Shown: positions 24,547-33,107 of the stretch, piece after piece
Numbering within the stretch: the first letter of the stretch is position 1
Layout: the number at the start of each line of letters is the position of its first letter
From: GAS188 sp044445965
GTDB lineage: Bacteria; Pseudomonadota; Alphaproteobacteria; Rhizobiales; Beijerinckiaceae
Assembly (NCBI GenBank): GCA_044445965.1
Contig: JBIOEJ010000012.1
Coordinates: 5,563-69,562, forward strand
Direction: 5' to 3'
Length of the DNA: 64,000 bases
Notes under the pieces: model-generated
What the model was told of the DNA's origin: nothing
Database searches by the model: none
Seen by the model: only the letters and a program-made list of their open reading frames with translations
Position numbers and translations under genes: made by a program

Positions 24547-26205
24547 GTGAGATCTCCCGACCTCGATCCGATCACGCTGGAGATCTTGTGGGGACGGCTC
24601 GTCGCCATCGTCGATGAGTCCGCGAGCGCCTTGCAGCGCACCTCGTTCTCGACGACGGTGCGCGAATCGAACGACTTCGCTTGCGTGCTGCTCGCGCCCG
24701 ACGGAACGACGCTTGCCGAGAATACCCTCGGCGTCCCGAGCTTCTCGGGCGTGATGAGCCTCGTGATGCGCAGCTTCCTTGCCCGCTTTCCCGCGCAGAG
24801 CTGGCGACCGGGCGATGTCGGGCTGACCAACGACCCATGGATCAATACGGGCCATCTGCCCGACACCACCGTCATCACGCCGATCTTCCACGACGGTAAG
24901 CTCGTCGCTTTCAATGGAAATACGGCACACAAGGCCGATATCGGCGGCGCTGGTTATGCCGCGGACGCGACGGAAGTCTTCGAGGAAGGCCTGCGCATCC
25001 CGATCTGCAAGCTTTACGAGGAGGGTCGCCCCAACGAGCTCTTGCTCGACATCATCCGATCGAATGTGCGGGTTGCGGAGAGCGTCCTCGGCGATCTTCA
25101 TGCCCAGGTCGCGGCGGGCCATGTCTGCGGCCGGCGCGTGCGCGAGTTCCTCGACGAGCAGCGCATCGTCAACCTTGCCGTCATCGGCCTTGCGGTGCAG
25201 GAGCGCGCGGAGGCCGCGATGCGGCGCGCCGTCGCCGATTTGCCGGACGGCGAGTATCGCAGCATCGTTCGCTCGGATGGCTTCGACGAGCCGACCGTGT
25301 TCCACACCAGGGTCGCAGTGGCGGGCGACGGCATCACGGTCGACTTCACAGGCACCTCGCCGCAGGTGCGCCGCGGCATCAACGCCGTCTTCAACTACAC
25401 TTATGCGTTCACCTGCTACACCCTGAAGTGCCTGCTCGATCCGGTGACGCGCAAGAATGAGGGTTCCTACAAGCCGTTCACGGTCGTCGCGCCCGAAGGA
25501 ACCATCCTGAACGCGCGCTTCCCGGCGCCCGTCATGGCGCGTTCGATGTCGGGCCATTTCGTTTCCTCGGGAGTTCTGCTCGCGCTCTCCGAGGCACTGC
25601 CGGGCCGGGTGATCGCGGATTCCGGATCCTGTCCCGGCCTGCGCGTGTCGCTGCGCGGCATCGACGACAGCGGCCGCCGGTTCGCGCAGACGCTGTTTCC
25701 CAACGGCGGAATGGGGGCGAGCATGCGGTCGGACGGGCTTTGCACGACCGGCTTTCCGACCAATGCGGGCGGCGGCTCCATCGAGGTGCTTGAGAGCATA
25801 ACTCCTGTGATCTTCTGGAAGCGCGAGCTTCTCTGCGACAGCGGCGGCCCGGGTCGCCGTCGCGGCGGCCTTGGCCAAAGAGTCGAGATCGAGTCGATCG
25901 CCGACCAGCCTGTCGATGCCATGTTCCAGTTCGACCGGCTCGACCATCCGGCGGCGGGCCTGTTCGGCGGCGGCCCTGGCGGCCGTTCGAAGCTCGCGCT
26001 CAACGGCTCGACGCCGGTCCCAGGCAAGGGGCGCGTCCTATTGCGTCGCGGAGACCGGCTCAGCCTCGACTATGCCGGAGGGGGCGGCTACGGGCCGCCT
26101 TCGGACCGGGACGCGGCAGCGGTCGCGGCCGACTTGCGCGATGGCTACATCTCTCAGGATGCGGCGCGGGAAATCTATCGGCAAAACGGGGTGGCTGCTC
26201 CGTGA
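24547..26205 (+). CDS. Hydantoinase B/oxoprolinase family protein (first HyuAB pair)
   Basis: A 552-residue HyuB-type subunit. DPITLEILWGRLVAIVDESA is the canonical N-terminus; GDVGLTNDPWINTGHLPDT, GFTSAG-like NTAHKADIGG and GGGGYGPPSDRD near the C-terminus are family hallmarks. HyuB works with HyuA in ATP-dependent opening of hydantoin, lactam or related rings, or in carboxylation in relatives. The gene starts at GTG 24547 and overlaps HyuA by four bases (GTGA). It is first in the long operon facing the IclR regulator and is shorter than the second HyuB in the window (680 residues). Confidence 0.9.
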   Translation: MRSPDLDPITLEILWGRLVAIVDESASALQRTSFSTTVRESNDFACVLLAPDGTTLAENTLGVPSFSGVMSLVMRSFLARFPAQSWRPGDVGLTNDPWINTGHLPDTTVITPIFHDGKLVAFNGNTAHKADIGGAGYAADATEVFEEGLRIPICKLYEEGRPNELLLDIIRSNVRVAESVLGDLHAQVAAGHVCGRRVREFLDEQRIVNLAVIGLAVQERAEAAMRRAVADLPDGEYRSIVRSDGFDEPTVFHTRVAVAGDGITVDFTGTSPQVRRGINAVFNYTYAFTCYTLKCLLDPVTRKNEGSYKPFTVVAPEGTILNARFPAPVMARSMSGHFVSSGVLLALSEALPGRVIADSGSCPGLRVSLRGIDDSGRRFAQTLFPNGGMGASMRSDGLCTTGFPTNAGGGSIEVLESITPVIFWKRELLCDSGGPGRRRGGLGQRVEIESIADQPVDAMFQFDRLDHPAAGLFGGGPGGRSKLALNGSTPVPGKGRVLLRRGDRLSLDYAGGGGYGPPSDRDAAAVAADLRDGYISQDAAREIYRQNGVAAP

Positions 26206-28283
26206 GCCGCTTTCGGATCGGCATCGATATCGGTGGCACCTTCACCGATTTCGTCCTGGTCGACGAAAGGGAAAAGCGCATTCATCTCGCCAAGCGCCTG
26301 ACCACCCATCACGACTATCTCGATGCCATTTTCAGGGGGCTCGACGAGCTGGTGGGTGCGGCCGGCATCGGCATGCCCGACATATCGAGCGTCGTGCACG
26401 GAACGACGCTCGTCACGAATACGGTCATCGAGCGCAAGGGCGCGAAGACCGCCTTGCTGACCACGGCGGGGGCGCGCGACGTCGTCGAGATCGGCTCGGA
26501 GCTGCGCTACGACATCTACGACCTCACGATAGAGCGTCCGCCGCCGCTCGTTCCCCGCCATCTCCGCTACGAGATCCCGGAAAGGATGGGCGCCGACGGC
26601 GCGGTGCTGAGGCCGCTCGAGCTCTGCGGGATGCCGAGTCTCGTCTCTGAGCTGCGCGCCGCCGAGGTCGCCGCCGTGGCGGTCTGCTTGCTGCATTCCT
26701 ATGCCAATCCAAGCCACGAGGCGGCGCTCGGAGAGGAGCTGAAGCGTCTGTTTCCCGCGGCCGAGGTCACGTTGTCTTCCTCGCTCGTCCCGGAAATACG
26801 CGAATATGAGCGCGCCTCGACATCGATCGTGAACGCCTATGTCCAACCGCTCGTCAGCCGCTATCTGCGCGATATGGAGCTCGAGCTGAAGAAGCTCCAG
26901 ATGGGCGGGCCGCTCCATCTCATGCTGTCGAGCGGAGGGCTTGCCTCCGTCGAGGAATCGATTGCCGCGCCGGTGAGCTTGATCGAATCGGGACCGGCCG
27001 GCGGCGCGATCGCGGCCTGCTACTTCGGCGAAGTGGCAGGCGCCGCGAATTTGATCTCCTTTGACATGGGCGGCACGACCGCCAAGATGTGCCTCGTCAA
27101 TGACGGCCGCCCGACGAGAGCGCACGCATTCGAGGCGGCGCGGATTCATCGCTTCAAGCGGGGCTCGGGCTTACCGCTGCGGGTTTCCGTGATCGAGATG
27201 ATCGAGATCGGAGCGGGCGGCGGCTCGATCGCAAGGATCGACAATATGGGCCTCATCAAGGTCGGCCCGGAGAGTGCAGGCTCGGACCCAGGTCCCGCCT
27301 GCTATGGCCTCGGCGGAAGGCGCCCGACCGTCACGGATGCCGATGTCGTGCTCGGCTATCTCGATCCCGCCTTCTTTCTCGGCGGGACGATGTCGCTCGA
27401 CCGAAACGCCGCGGAGCGCGCCATCATGCAGCATATCGGCATGCCGCTCGGACTGGATGCCGTGGGTGCCGCGGCCGGCATCCAGGAAATCGTCAATGAA
27501 AGCATGGCGACCGCGACGAGGCTGCATGTCAGCGAGCGCGGCCGCGATCTTCGTGCCTTCACCCTTCTGGCCTTTGGCGGCGCGGGACCCGTGCATGCCT
27601 ATCGTGTGGCGCAGCTCCTCGGCCTGAAGGCATTGATCTGCCCTTATGCGGCGGGAAACGCCTCGGCATTCGGCTTCCTCGTCGCTCCCCTCGCGATCGA
27701 ACAGGTTCGCAGCTACGTCGCATCCCTCGAGCGCATCGACTGGATGCGCCTCGACGGCTTGTTCCGAGAGATGGAAGAGAATGCCGCCTCCTCGCTCGGG
27801 CGGCTCGGCGTGTCGCGCCCAGAGATCGCGTTCGAGCGGTCGGCCGATATGCGCTTTGCCGGGCAGGGCTTCGAAGTCGAGACCAGGCTTCCTTCCGGGA
27901 AGCTCTGCGCCGACAGGACGAAGGACATCGCGGAGATGTTCCTCGCGGCCTATCGACGGCTGTTCGAGCGCGCCCCGGAAGGTCTTCCCATCGAGGGGCT
28001 CTCATGGCGCCTGCGGGCGACCGGGATGCGACCGAAATTCTCGCTCGACTTCAAGGACCGGCGAACCGGATCGGCCGATGCGCGCAAGGGCAGCCGTTCC
28101 GTCTATTTTCATCATGAGCGTTCCTACCGCGACTGCGCCGTCTATGACCGCTACCGGCTCGCGCCCTCGACCCGGCTGCAAGGCCCCGCCGTGATCGAGG
28201 AACGGGAATCGACCGTCGTCGTCGGGGAGGGGGCGGTGGTCGAGGTGGATCAAGGGCTCAATCTGATCGTGACCCTGCCATGA
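26202..28283 (+). CDS. Hydantoinase A/oxoprolinase family protein (first HyuAB pair)
   Basis: A 693-residue HyuA-type ATP-binding subunit. RIGIDIGGTFTDFVLVDE at residues 4-21 is the ASKHA phosphate loop; VHGTTLVTNTVIERKG and the second nucleotide motif FDMGGTTAKMCLV follow, and the C-terminal domain ends in GPAVIEERESTVVV. The subunit phosphorylates or activates the amide for hydrolysis by the complex in characterised relatives. It begins at GTG 26202 overlapping HyuB and ends in an ATGA overlap with the AtuA-like gene. The HyuB-HyuA order is opposite to the second pair at 54256-58355. Confidence 0.92.
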   Translation: MSRFRIGIDIGGTFTDFVLVDEREKRIHLAKRLTTHHDYLDAIFRGLDELVGAAGIGMPDISSVVHGTTLVTNTVIERKGAKTALLTTAGARDVVEIGSELRYDIYDLTIERPPPLVPRHLRYEIPERMGADGAVLRPLELCGMPSLVSELRAAEVAAVAVCLLHSYANPSHEAALGEELKRLFPAAEVTLSSSLVPEIREYERASTSIVNAYVQPLVSRYLRDMELELKKLQMGGPLHLMLSSGGLASVEESIAAPVSLIESGPAGGAIAACYFGEVAGAANLISFDMGGTTAKMCLVNDGRPTRAHAFEAARIHRFKRGSGLPLRVSVIEMIEIGAGGGSIARIDNMGLIKVGPESAGSDPGPACYGLGGRRPTVTDADVVLGYLDPAFFLGGTMSLDRNAAERAIMQHIGMPLGLDAVGAAAGIQEIVNESMATATRLHVSERGRDLRAFTLLAFGGAGPVHAYRVAQLLGLKALICPYAAGNASAFGFLVAPLAIEQVRSYVASLERIDWMRLDGLFREMEENAASSLGRLGVSRPEIAFERSADMRFAGQGFEVETRLPSGKLCADRTKDIAEMFLAAYRRLFERAPEGLPIEGLSWRLRATGMRPKFSLDFKDRRTGSADARKGSRSVYFHHERSYRDCAVYDRYRLAPSTRLQGPAVIEERESTVVVGEGAVVEVDQGLNLIVTLP

Positions 28284-29656
28284 CCGCAGCCATGAAAATC
28301 CTCGCGGCCTCCGGCCAGCTGGGCTACGGAATTCCCGAGGAGCCGTTGCGTCGCGGCGTCGCGGCGCGACCCGATGTGATCGGAGCGGATATGGGCTCGA
28401 TCGATCCGGGCCCCTATTGCCTCGGCTCCGGCAACATGGTGGTCGGCGGCGAGGGGCTGCGGCGCGATCTGCGCATGGTGCTCGAGGCGGCGCGTGACAC
28501 CGGCGCCCCGCTCCTTATGGGCTCTGCCGGAACCGCGGGACGGCGCTCGCAGCTCGAAGCGGTGCTCGAAGTCGTCGAAGACGTCGCACGGGAGCGCGGC
28601 CTTTCATTCAAGCTCGCGGTCATCGCCTCGGACATCCCCCGCGATATCGTCAAAAAACGCCTGAAGGCCGGCGAGGTGGAGCCCTGCGGTATCGTTCCGC
28701 CGCTGACCGAGGAGGACGTGGACAACGCAACCGGCATCGTCGCCCAGATGGGCGTCGAGCCTTTCCAGCGTGCGATCGAGATGGGCGCCGAGGTCGTGAT
28801 CGCGGGACGCGCCTGCGACACCAGCATGTTTGCTGCGATCCCACTGATGCGCGGCTTCGACAAGGGGCCTGCCATGCACATGGCCAAGCTCATCGAATGC
28901 TGCTCGAGCTGTGCCGATCCGGGCGGGCGCGAGGCAGCGATGGGTGTGATCGGCGAAGGCTTCTTCGAGGTCGAATCGATGGATGCACGGCAGCGCTGCA
29001 CCCCGGTTTCGGTTGCCGCCCACGCGCTCTACGAGCAGTCGAACCCGTTCCAGCTCGAGGAGCCCGGCGGCGTCATCGACCTCACGCATTCGCGCTACGA
29101 GCAGATCAGCGAGCGCAAGGTCCGCGTGACCGGATCCGTCTGGCGCCCCTCAGATCGTTATTGCGTCAAGATGGAGGGGGCACGCCTCGCGGGCCATCGT
29201 TTCGTCGCGCTGTGCGGAATCCGCGACGAGCGCATGATCGCCGCGGTCGACGGCGTCGCGGAAGAGACGCGCAAGGTGATCTCGCGAACCTTCGCGGGTT
29301 CGATCGATCCCGCCGACTACGTCGTTCAGTTCCGCATCTACGGCAAGGATGGCGTCCTGGGCCCGATCGAGCCCTTGCCGACCGTCTCGGGCGTTCGCGA
29401 GATCTTCGTGATGATCGATGTGGTGGGGCGCACCGAGGCGATCGCGAAGACAGTTTGCGGCGTGGCGAAGCAATTCTTCCTGCATCTGCGCTATCCGGGC
29501 ATTCTATGCACCAGCGGCAATGTGGCCCATCCCTTCTCGCCCGATGTGCTGTCGGCCGGACCCGCCTACGAGTTCAACGTCTACCATCTGCTTGCGGTCG
29601 ATGACCCGTGCGAGCCATTTCCCATCGAGATGCGCCAGATAGGAGCCGCGCGATGA
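28280..29656 (+). CDS. AtuA-family protein (DUF1446)
   Basis: A 458-residue protein of the DUF1446/AtuA family, named from acyclic terpene utilisation. Recognisable stretches are IGADMGSIDPGPYCLGSG near residues 33-50, the VVIAGRACDTSMFAAIPLM segment and a C-terminal GPAYEFNVYHLLAVDDP. Its reaction is not established. It lies directly after HyuA (four-base overlap) and directly before the B12-binding mutase subunit (ATGA overlap). The DUF4387 protein that commonly accompanies this family is encoded three genes on, so AtuA and DUF4387 bracket the mutase subunits. Confidence 0.88.
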   Translation: MTAAMKILAASGQLGYGIPEEPLRRGVAARPDVIGADMGSIDPGPYCLGSGNMVVGGEGLRRDLRMVLEAARDTGAPLLMGSAGTAGRRSQLEAVLEVVEDVARERGLSFKLAVIASDIPRDIVKKRLKAGEVEPCGIVPPLTEEDVDNATGIVAQMGVEPFQRAIEMGAEVVIAGRACDTSMFAAIPLMRGFDKGPAMHMAKLIECCSSCADPGGREAAMGVIGEGFFEVESMDARQRCTPVSVAAHALYEQSNPFQLEEPGGVIDLTHSRYEQISERKVRVTGSVWRPSDRYCVKMEGARLAGHRFVALCGIRDERMIAAVDGVAEETRKVISRTFAGSIDPADYVVQFRIYGKDGVLGPIEPLPTVSGVREIFVMIDVVGRTEAIAKTVCGVAKQFFLHLRYPGILCTSGNVAHPFSPDVLSAGPAYEFNVYHLLAVDDPCEPFPIEMRQIGAAR

Positions 29657-30117
29657 GCACGCCCGACAATCCGAGCAAGGGAACGGTCGTGACCGGGGTG
29701 ATCGGGGACGATGTCCATGTGATCGGCATCCGCCTGATGGAATACGCGCTGCGGCAGTCAGGCTTCACCGTCGTCTCGCTCGGGCCGCTCGCCGCGCCGA
29801 AGGAGTTCATCGACGCCGCGATCGAGACGAACGCCGACGCGATGTTCATATCGTCCCTCAACGGACATGCGGAGCTCTATCTGCCGGGCATGCGCGGGGC
29901 ATGCATCGAAGCAGGCATCGGCGATATCCTGATCTATGCCGGTGGCCAGCTCACGATAAGGCGGCCCGATTGGGCGGAGGTCGAGCGTCGCTTCGTCAAC
30001 GTGATCGGGATGAGCCGGGTCTATCCTTCGGACGTCTCGCCGGACGTGCCGATCCGGGACCTCGAGCAGGATATTGCCGCGCACCGCACGGCGAAAGCGG
30101 CGCTCAAGGAGGCATAA
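29653..30117 (+). CDS. glmS: Cobalamin-binding mutase small subunit, MutS/GlmS type
   Basis: A 154-residue B12-binding Rossmann-like protein. The base-off/His-on motif DxHxxG is intact at Asp20-Val-His22-Val-Ile-Gly25. The SSLNGHAELYLPGMR stretch and YAGGQLT glycine loop match GlmS of glutamate mutase (methylaspartate mutase sigma subunit). It supplies coenzyme B12 to the large subunit encoded next. Start ATG 29653 overlaps the AtuA stop. The family name follows GlmS; the altered large subunit leaves the true substrate open. Confidence 0.9.
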   Translation: MSTPDNPSKGTVVTGVIGDDVHVIGIRLMEYALRQSGFTVVSLGPLAAPKEFIDAAIETNADAMFISSLNGHAELYLPGMRGACIEAGIGDILIYAGGQLTIRRPDWAEVERRFVNVIGMSRVYPSDVSPDVPIRDLEQDIAAHRTAKAALKEA

Positions 30118-30121
30118 GGCC

Positions 30122-31597
30122 ATGCTGAACAGGACAAACGCCACCACCGCTTCCATCAGCTCCGAGCGCTGGAGCGACGCCGCCTTCGATGGCGAGCGTG
30201 CCCGCGTGCTCGCGGGTTGGCGGACCGGCGAGGAAGCCGACATCGCCGAGGCGGTGGCTTTCCACAAGTCGCGCCCGCCCCTGACCAACGTGCCCAACAA
30301 GCGGCAATGGGCAAGAGAGACCGGGAATGTGCTGGTCCAGCCGCTGGCCGGCGTGACGACGCTCGCAGGCCATATCGAGCTGATGCGTTACCTCCAGGAC
30401 AAAGGCGGCGCCGACATCCTCCCGAGCCAGATCGACAGCCAGACGCGGACGCTCAATTTCGCCGCGGCTCAGGAGGCGATTGCCGCGAGCGAGCGTGACG
30501 GAACCGAGCATCTGAACGGCTTTCCGATCGTCAATCACGGCGTGCGTGGCGCCCGCAAGGTCGTCGAGGCCGTCCAGGTTCCGATCGAGATGCGCATAGG
30601 CACCGTGCATCCGCAGCTTGCCGCCGAGATCGCCTTCGCCTCCGGCATGTCGTCGATGACGGCCGGCCCGATCTACTACACGGTGCATTATTCGCGCGAT
30701 GTGTCCTTCGCCTCGTCGATCGCCAACTGGCAATATGTCTTCCGCCTCATTGGACGCTATGGCGAGCGCGGCGTGAGACTCGGGCTGCAGATCCATGGCG
30801 TCGGCAACTCGACCCCGTTTCCCAATACGCTCCTCGGCGCGTGCTGCGTGCTGGAGATCCTGATTGCGGCCGCGCAAGGTTGCCGCAGTTTCTCGCTCGA
30901 CGCGCGATTCATGGGCAGCATGGTGCAGGACGCGGCGGCCGTCCGTGCGATCCGCGAGGTGACCGAGGACTATGTCCGCCGTTTCGGCTATGACGATGCG
31001 ATCATCACCATGGACCGGAAGAACTGGAGCGGGAGATATCCTGACGACGTGGCGAAAGCCTATGGCCTGATCTGCTACAATGTGGTGAGCGGCATGCTCG
31101 CCGGCGTCGATGAGTTCATCGCCAATTCGGTGCAGGAGGGCGTCGGCATCCCCCTGAAGGAGGCGAACGCGGATACGCTGCGCGCCATGCGCCAGATTAT
31201 CGGCCTCATGCGGGGCCAGCATGCCGCGCTCGCTCCCGATCAGCTCGAGCGCGAGGTCGAGATGATGAAGCTCGAGATCGGCGCTATCCTAGAAGCAGTG
31301 CTCGACGCCGGCGATGGCGACGCGGCGCTGGGCACGGTGCGCGCCTTCGAGGCCGGGCTACTCGATATTCCTTTCGCCGCGAGCCGCCAGTGCAGAGGCG
31401 AGGTCATGGTGGCGCGCGATGCCGAAGGAGCCGTGCGCTATCTGGATCCCGGCCGCGTGCCGGTGCCGGCATCCGTGCTCAAATTCCATCGGGCCTGCCT
31501 CGACAAGCGCGAGGCCGCGCGCAAGAGACCCATCGACTACAACGCCATCGTCGATGACATCTTCTCCATCAGCCGCGGCTATCTGGTGGCGAATTGA
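30122..31597 (+). CDS. glmE: Methylaspartate mutase-like large subunit, MutE/GlmE type
   Basis: A 491-residue TIM-barrel subunit that aligns with clostridial GlmE from end to end. With a constant offset of nine residues, Arg109 and Arg158 match the substrate-binding Arg100 and Arg149, and Tyr186 and Tyr190 match Tyr177 and Tyr181. But Leu75 replaces Arg66, Ile159 replaces His150 and Thr180 replaces Glu171, which contacts the substrate amino group in glutamate mutase. GlmE numbering is recalled from memory, but the constant offset supports it. The enzyme should still carry out a radical B12 carbon-skeleton rearrangement, probably on a substrate other than glutamate. ATG 30122 is four bases after the GlmS-like stop. 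Confidence 0.9.
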   Translation: MLNRTNATTASISSERWSDAAFDGERARVLAGWRTGEEADIAEAVAFHKSRPPLTNVPNKRQWARETGNVLVQPLAGVTTLAGHIELMRYLQDKGGADILPSQIDSQTRTLNFAAAQEAIAASERDGTEHLNGFPIVNHGVRGARKVVEAVQVPIEMRIGTVHPQLAAEIAFASGMSSMTAGPIYYTVHYSRDVSFASSIANWQYVFRLIGRYGERGVRLGLQIHGVGNSTPFPNTLLGACCVLEILIAAAQGCRSFSLDARFMGSMVQDAAAVRAIREVTEDYVRRFGYDDAIITMDRKNWSGRYPDDVAKAYGLICYNVVSGMLAGVDEFIANSVQEGVGIPLKEANADTLRAMRQIIGLMRGQHAALAPDQLEREVEMMKLEIGAILEAVLDAGDGDAALGTVRAFEAGLLDIPFAASRQCRGEVMVARDAEGAVRYLDPGRVPVPASVLKFHRACLDKREAARKRPIDYNAIVDDIFSISRGYLVAN

Positions 31598-31598
31598 C

Positions 31599-31907
31599 AT
31601 GGCGCGGCTCGACGAGATCGCCAAGGTCATCCGCAGCAAGAATGCGGGCCCCTTCTGCCTGACGCTCGACATCCTGTTCGGCGACAGCCAAGCCTATCGG
31701 CGCGTGCTCGATGCGGGCGTGATCACGCGCGAACGCATGTCCGAGCTCTATCGCCAGCCGCTGGATGAGGTGCAGGTCTTCCATCATGAGGCGGCGCTCG
31801 CGATGAAGGTCAGCTTGGTGCGGCGGGTTTCGGCCGGTTCGATCCGCGACACCGATCTCTATGGGGCGCAGCACCACGTCCTCCTCTATCCCATCGAGAT
31901 CGCGTGA
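31599..31907 (+). CDS. DUF4387 family protein
   Basis: A 102-residue protein recognisable as DUF4387 by AKVIRSKNAGPFCLTLDILF near the N-terminus and the VFHHEAALAMKVSLVR segment. No signal peptide or membrane helix. The function is unknown; the family is usually found with DUF1446/AtuA proteins, as here (three genes upstream). The ATG follows the GlmE-like stop by one base. AtuA plus DUF4387 may form one enzyme acting on the mutase substrate or product (inference). Confidence 0.85.
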   Translation: MARLDEIAKVIRSKNAGPFCLTLDILFGDSQAYRRVLDAGVITRERMSELYRQPLDEVQVFHHEAALAMKVSLVRRVSAGSIRDTDLYGAQHHVLLYPIEIA

Positions 31908-31952
31908 TCGGCGGCGGCCCGCGCCTACGAATGTCCTTGGAGAGAGACGACT

Positions 31953-33107
31953 TTGTCGATTGAATTTCGCGTCGAGCCGGGCGAAGCGTCGACGAGGTCG
32001 CTGAGGGCCGAGGTTCGCGCCTTCATCGCGGCCGAAAAGGCCGCCGGCGTTTTCGTTCCCCGCCAGAACGCCTGGACGCGCTACAACACCGAGTTCAGCC
32101 GCCATTGCGGCGAGCGCGGCTATATCGGGATGACATGGCCCAGGGCTTATGGCGGACATGAGCGGCCCGAGCGCGAGCGCTTCGTGATGTGCGAGGAGAT
32201 GCTCGCCGTGGGAGCGCCGGTCGGCGCCCATTGGATTGCCGACCGCCAGAGCGGCGGCCAGATTTTGCGCTTCGGAAGCGAGCGCCTGAAGCGGGAGCTG
32301 CTGCCTCCGATCGCGGCCGGCCGCTGCTTCTTCGCAATCGGCATGAGCGAGCCGGATTCTGGCTCAGATCTCGCCTCGGTCCGCACGCGTGCATTGCGGG
32401 CCGATGGAGGCTGGCGGATCGAAGGCCGCAAAGTCTGGACGACCAACGCGCACCTCGCGCACTACCTTATCGCCCTCGTCCGGACGAGCGGACCGCGCCA
32501 GGAATCCGACCGTCGCGCCGGGCTGACGCAGATGGTCGTCGATCTCGCGAGCCCCGGGATCGAGATTCGACCGATCTTGAATATCTCCGGAGAGCGGGAG
32601 TTCAACGAGGTCGTCTTCGACGGCTGCTTCGTGCCCGCCGACCATGTGCTCGGCGCGGTCGGTGAGGGGTGGCAGGCCGTCACCAACGAGCTCGCGCTCG
32701 AGCGGAGCGGTCCTGACCGGTTCTTGAGCCTGATGCCCCTCATGCAGCTGCTGGTGAGGGCGGCTGCGCAATCGGGTTCCGAGCGCGCGCAGGTCGAGGT
32801 CGGACGTCTTCTTGCGCACCTCGCCGCGTTGCGCGGCATGTCGGCATCGGTCGCCACGATGATCGAGAAGGGCGGGAAGCCCGAGACCGAGGCCGCGCTC
32901 GTCAAGGACGTCGGCACGAGCTTCGAGCAGGAGACCTCCGAGATTGCGCGCGGCCTCCTGCCCCTCCTGCCCGACATGTCCGAAGACGCAGACCCGCTGG
33001 CTCGCGCCATCGCCATGGCCGTTCTTGAGGCGCCATCCTTCACGCTGCGCGGCGGCACGCGCGAAATTCTGCGCGGCATCATCGCGCGCGGGCTCGGTGC
33101 GCGATGA
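31953..33107 (+). CDS. Acyl-CoA dehydrogenase, larger member of a pair
   Basis: A 384-residue acyl-CoA dehydrogenase. GMTWPRAYGG lies at the end of the N-terminal domain, the FAD/substrate motif FFAIGMSEPDSGSDLASVRT at about residues 129-148, RKVWTTNAH follows, and the C-terminal helix ends with LRGGTREILRGIIARGLG. It oxidises an acyl-CoA to the 2,3-enoyl-CoA, passing electrons to ETF. The start appears to be TTG 31953 after a GGAGAGAGA tract; no ATG in frame fits. The partner gene overlaps by four bases, typical of heteromeric acyl-CoA dehydrogenases. Confidence 0.9.
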   Translation: MSIEFRVEPGEASTRSLRAEVRAFIAAEKAAGVFVPRQNAWTRYNTEFSRHCGERGYIGMTWPRAYGGHERPERERFVMCEEMLAVGAPVGAHWIADRQSGGQILRFGSERLKRELLPPIAAGRCFFAIGMSEPDSGSDLASVRTRALRADGGWRIEGRKVWTTNAHLAHYLIALVRTSGPRQESDRRAGLTQMVVDLASPGIEIRPILNISGEREFNEVVFDGCFVPADHVLGAVGEGWQAVTNELALERSGPDRFLSLMPLMQLLVRAAAQSGSERAQVEVGRLLAHLAALRGMSASVATMIEKGGKPETEAALVKDVGTSFEQETSEIARGLLPLLPDMSEDADPLARAIAMAVLEAPSFTLRGGTREILRGIIARGLGAR

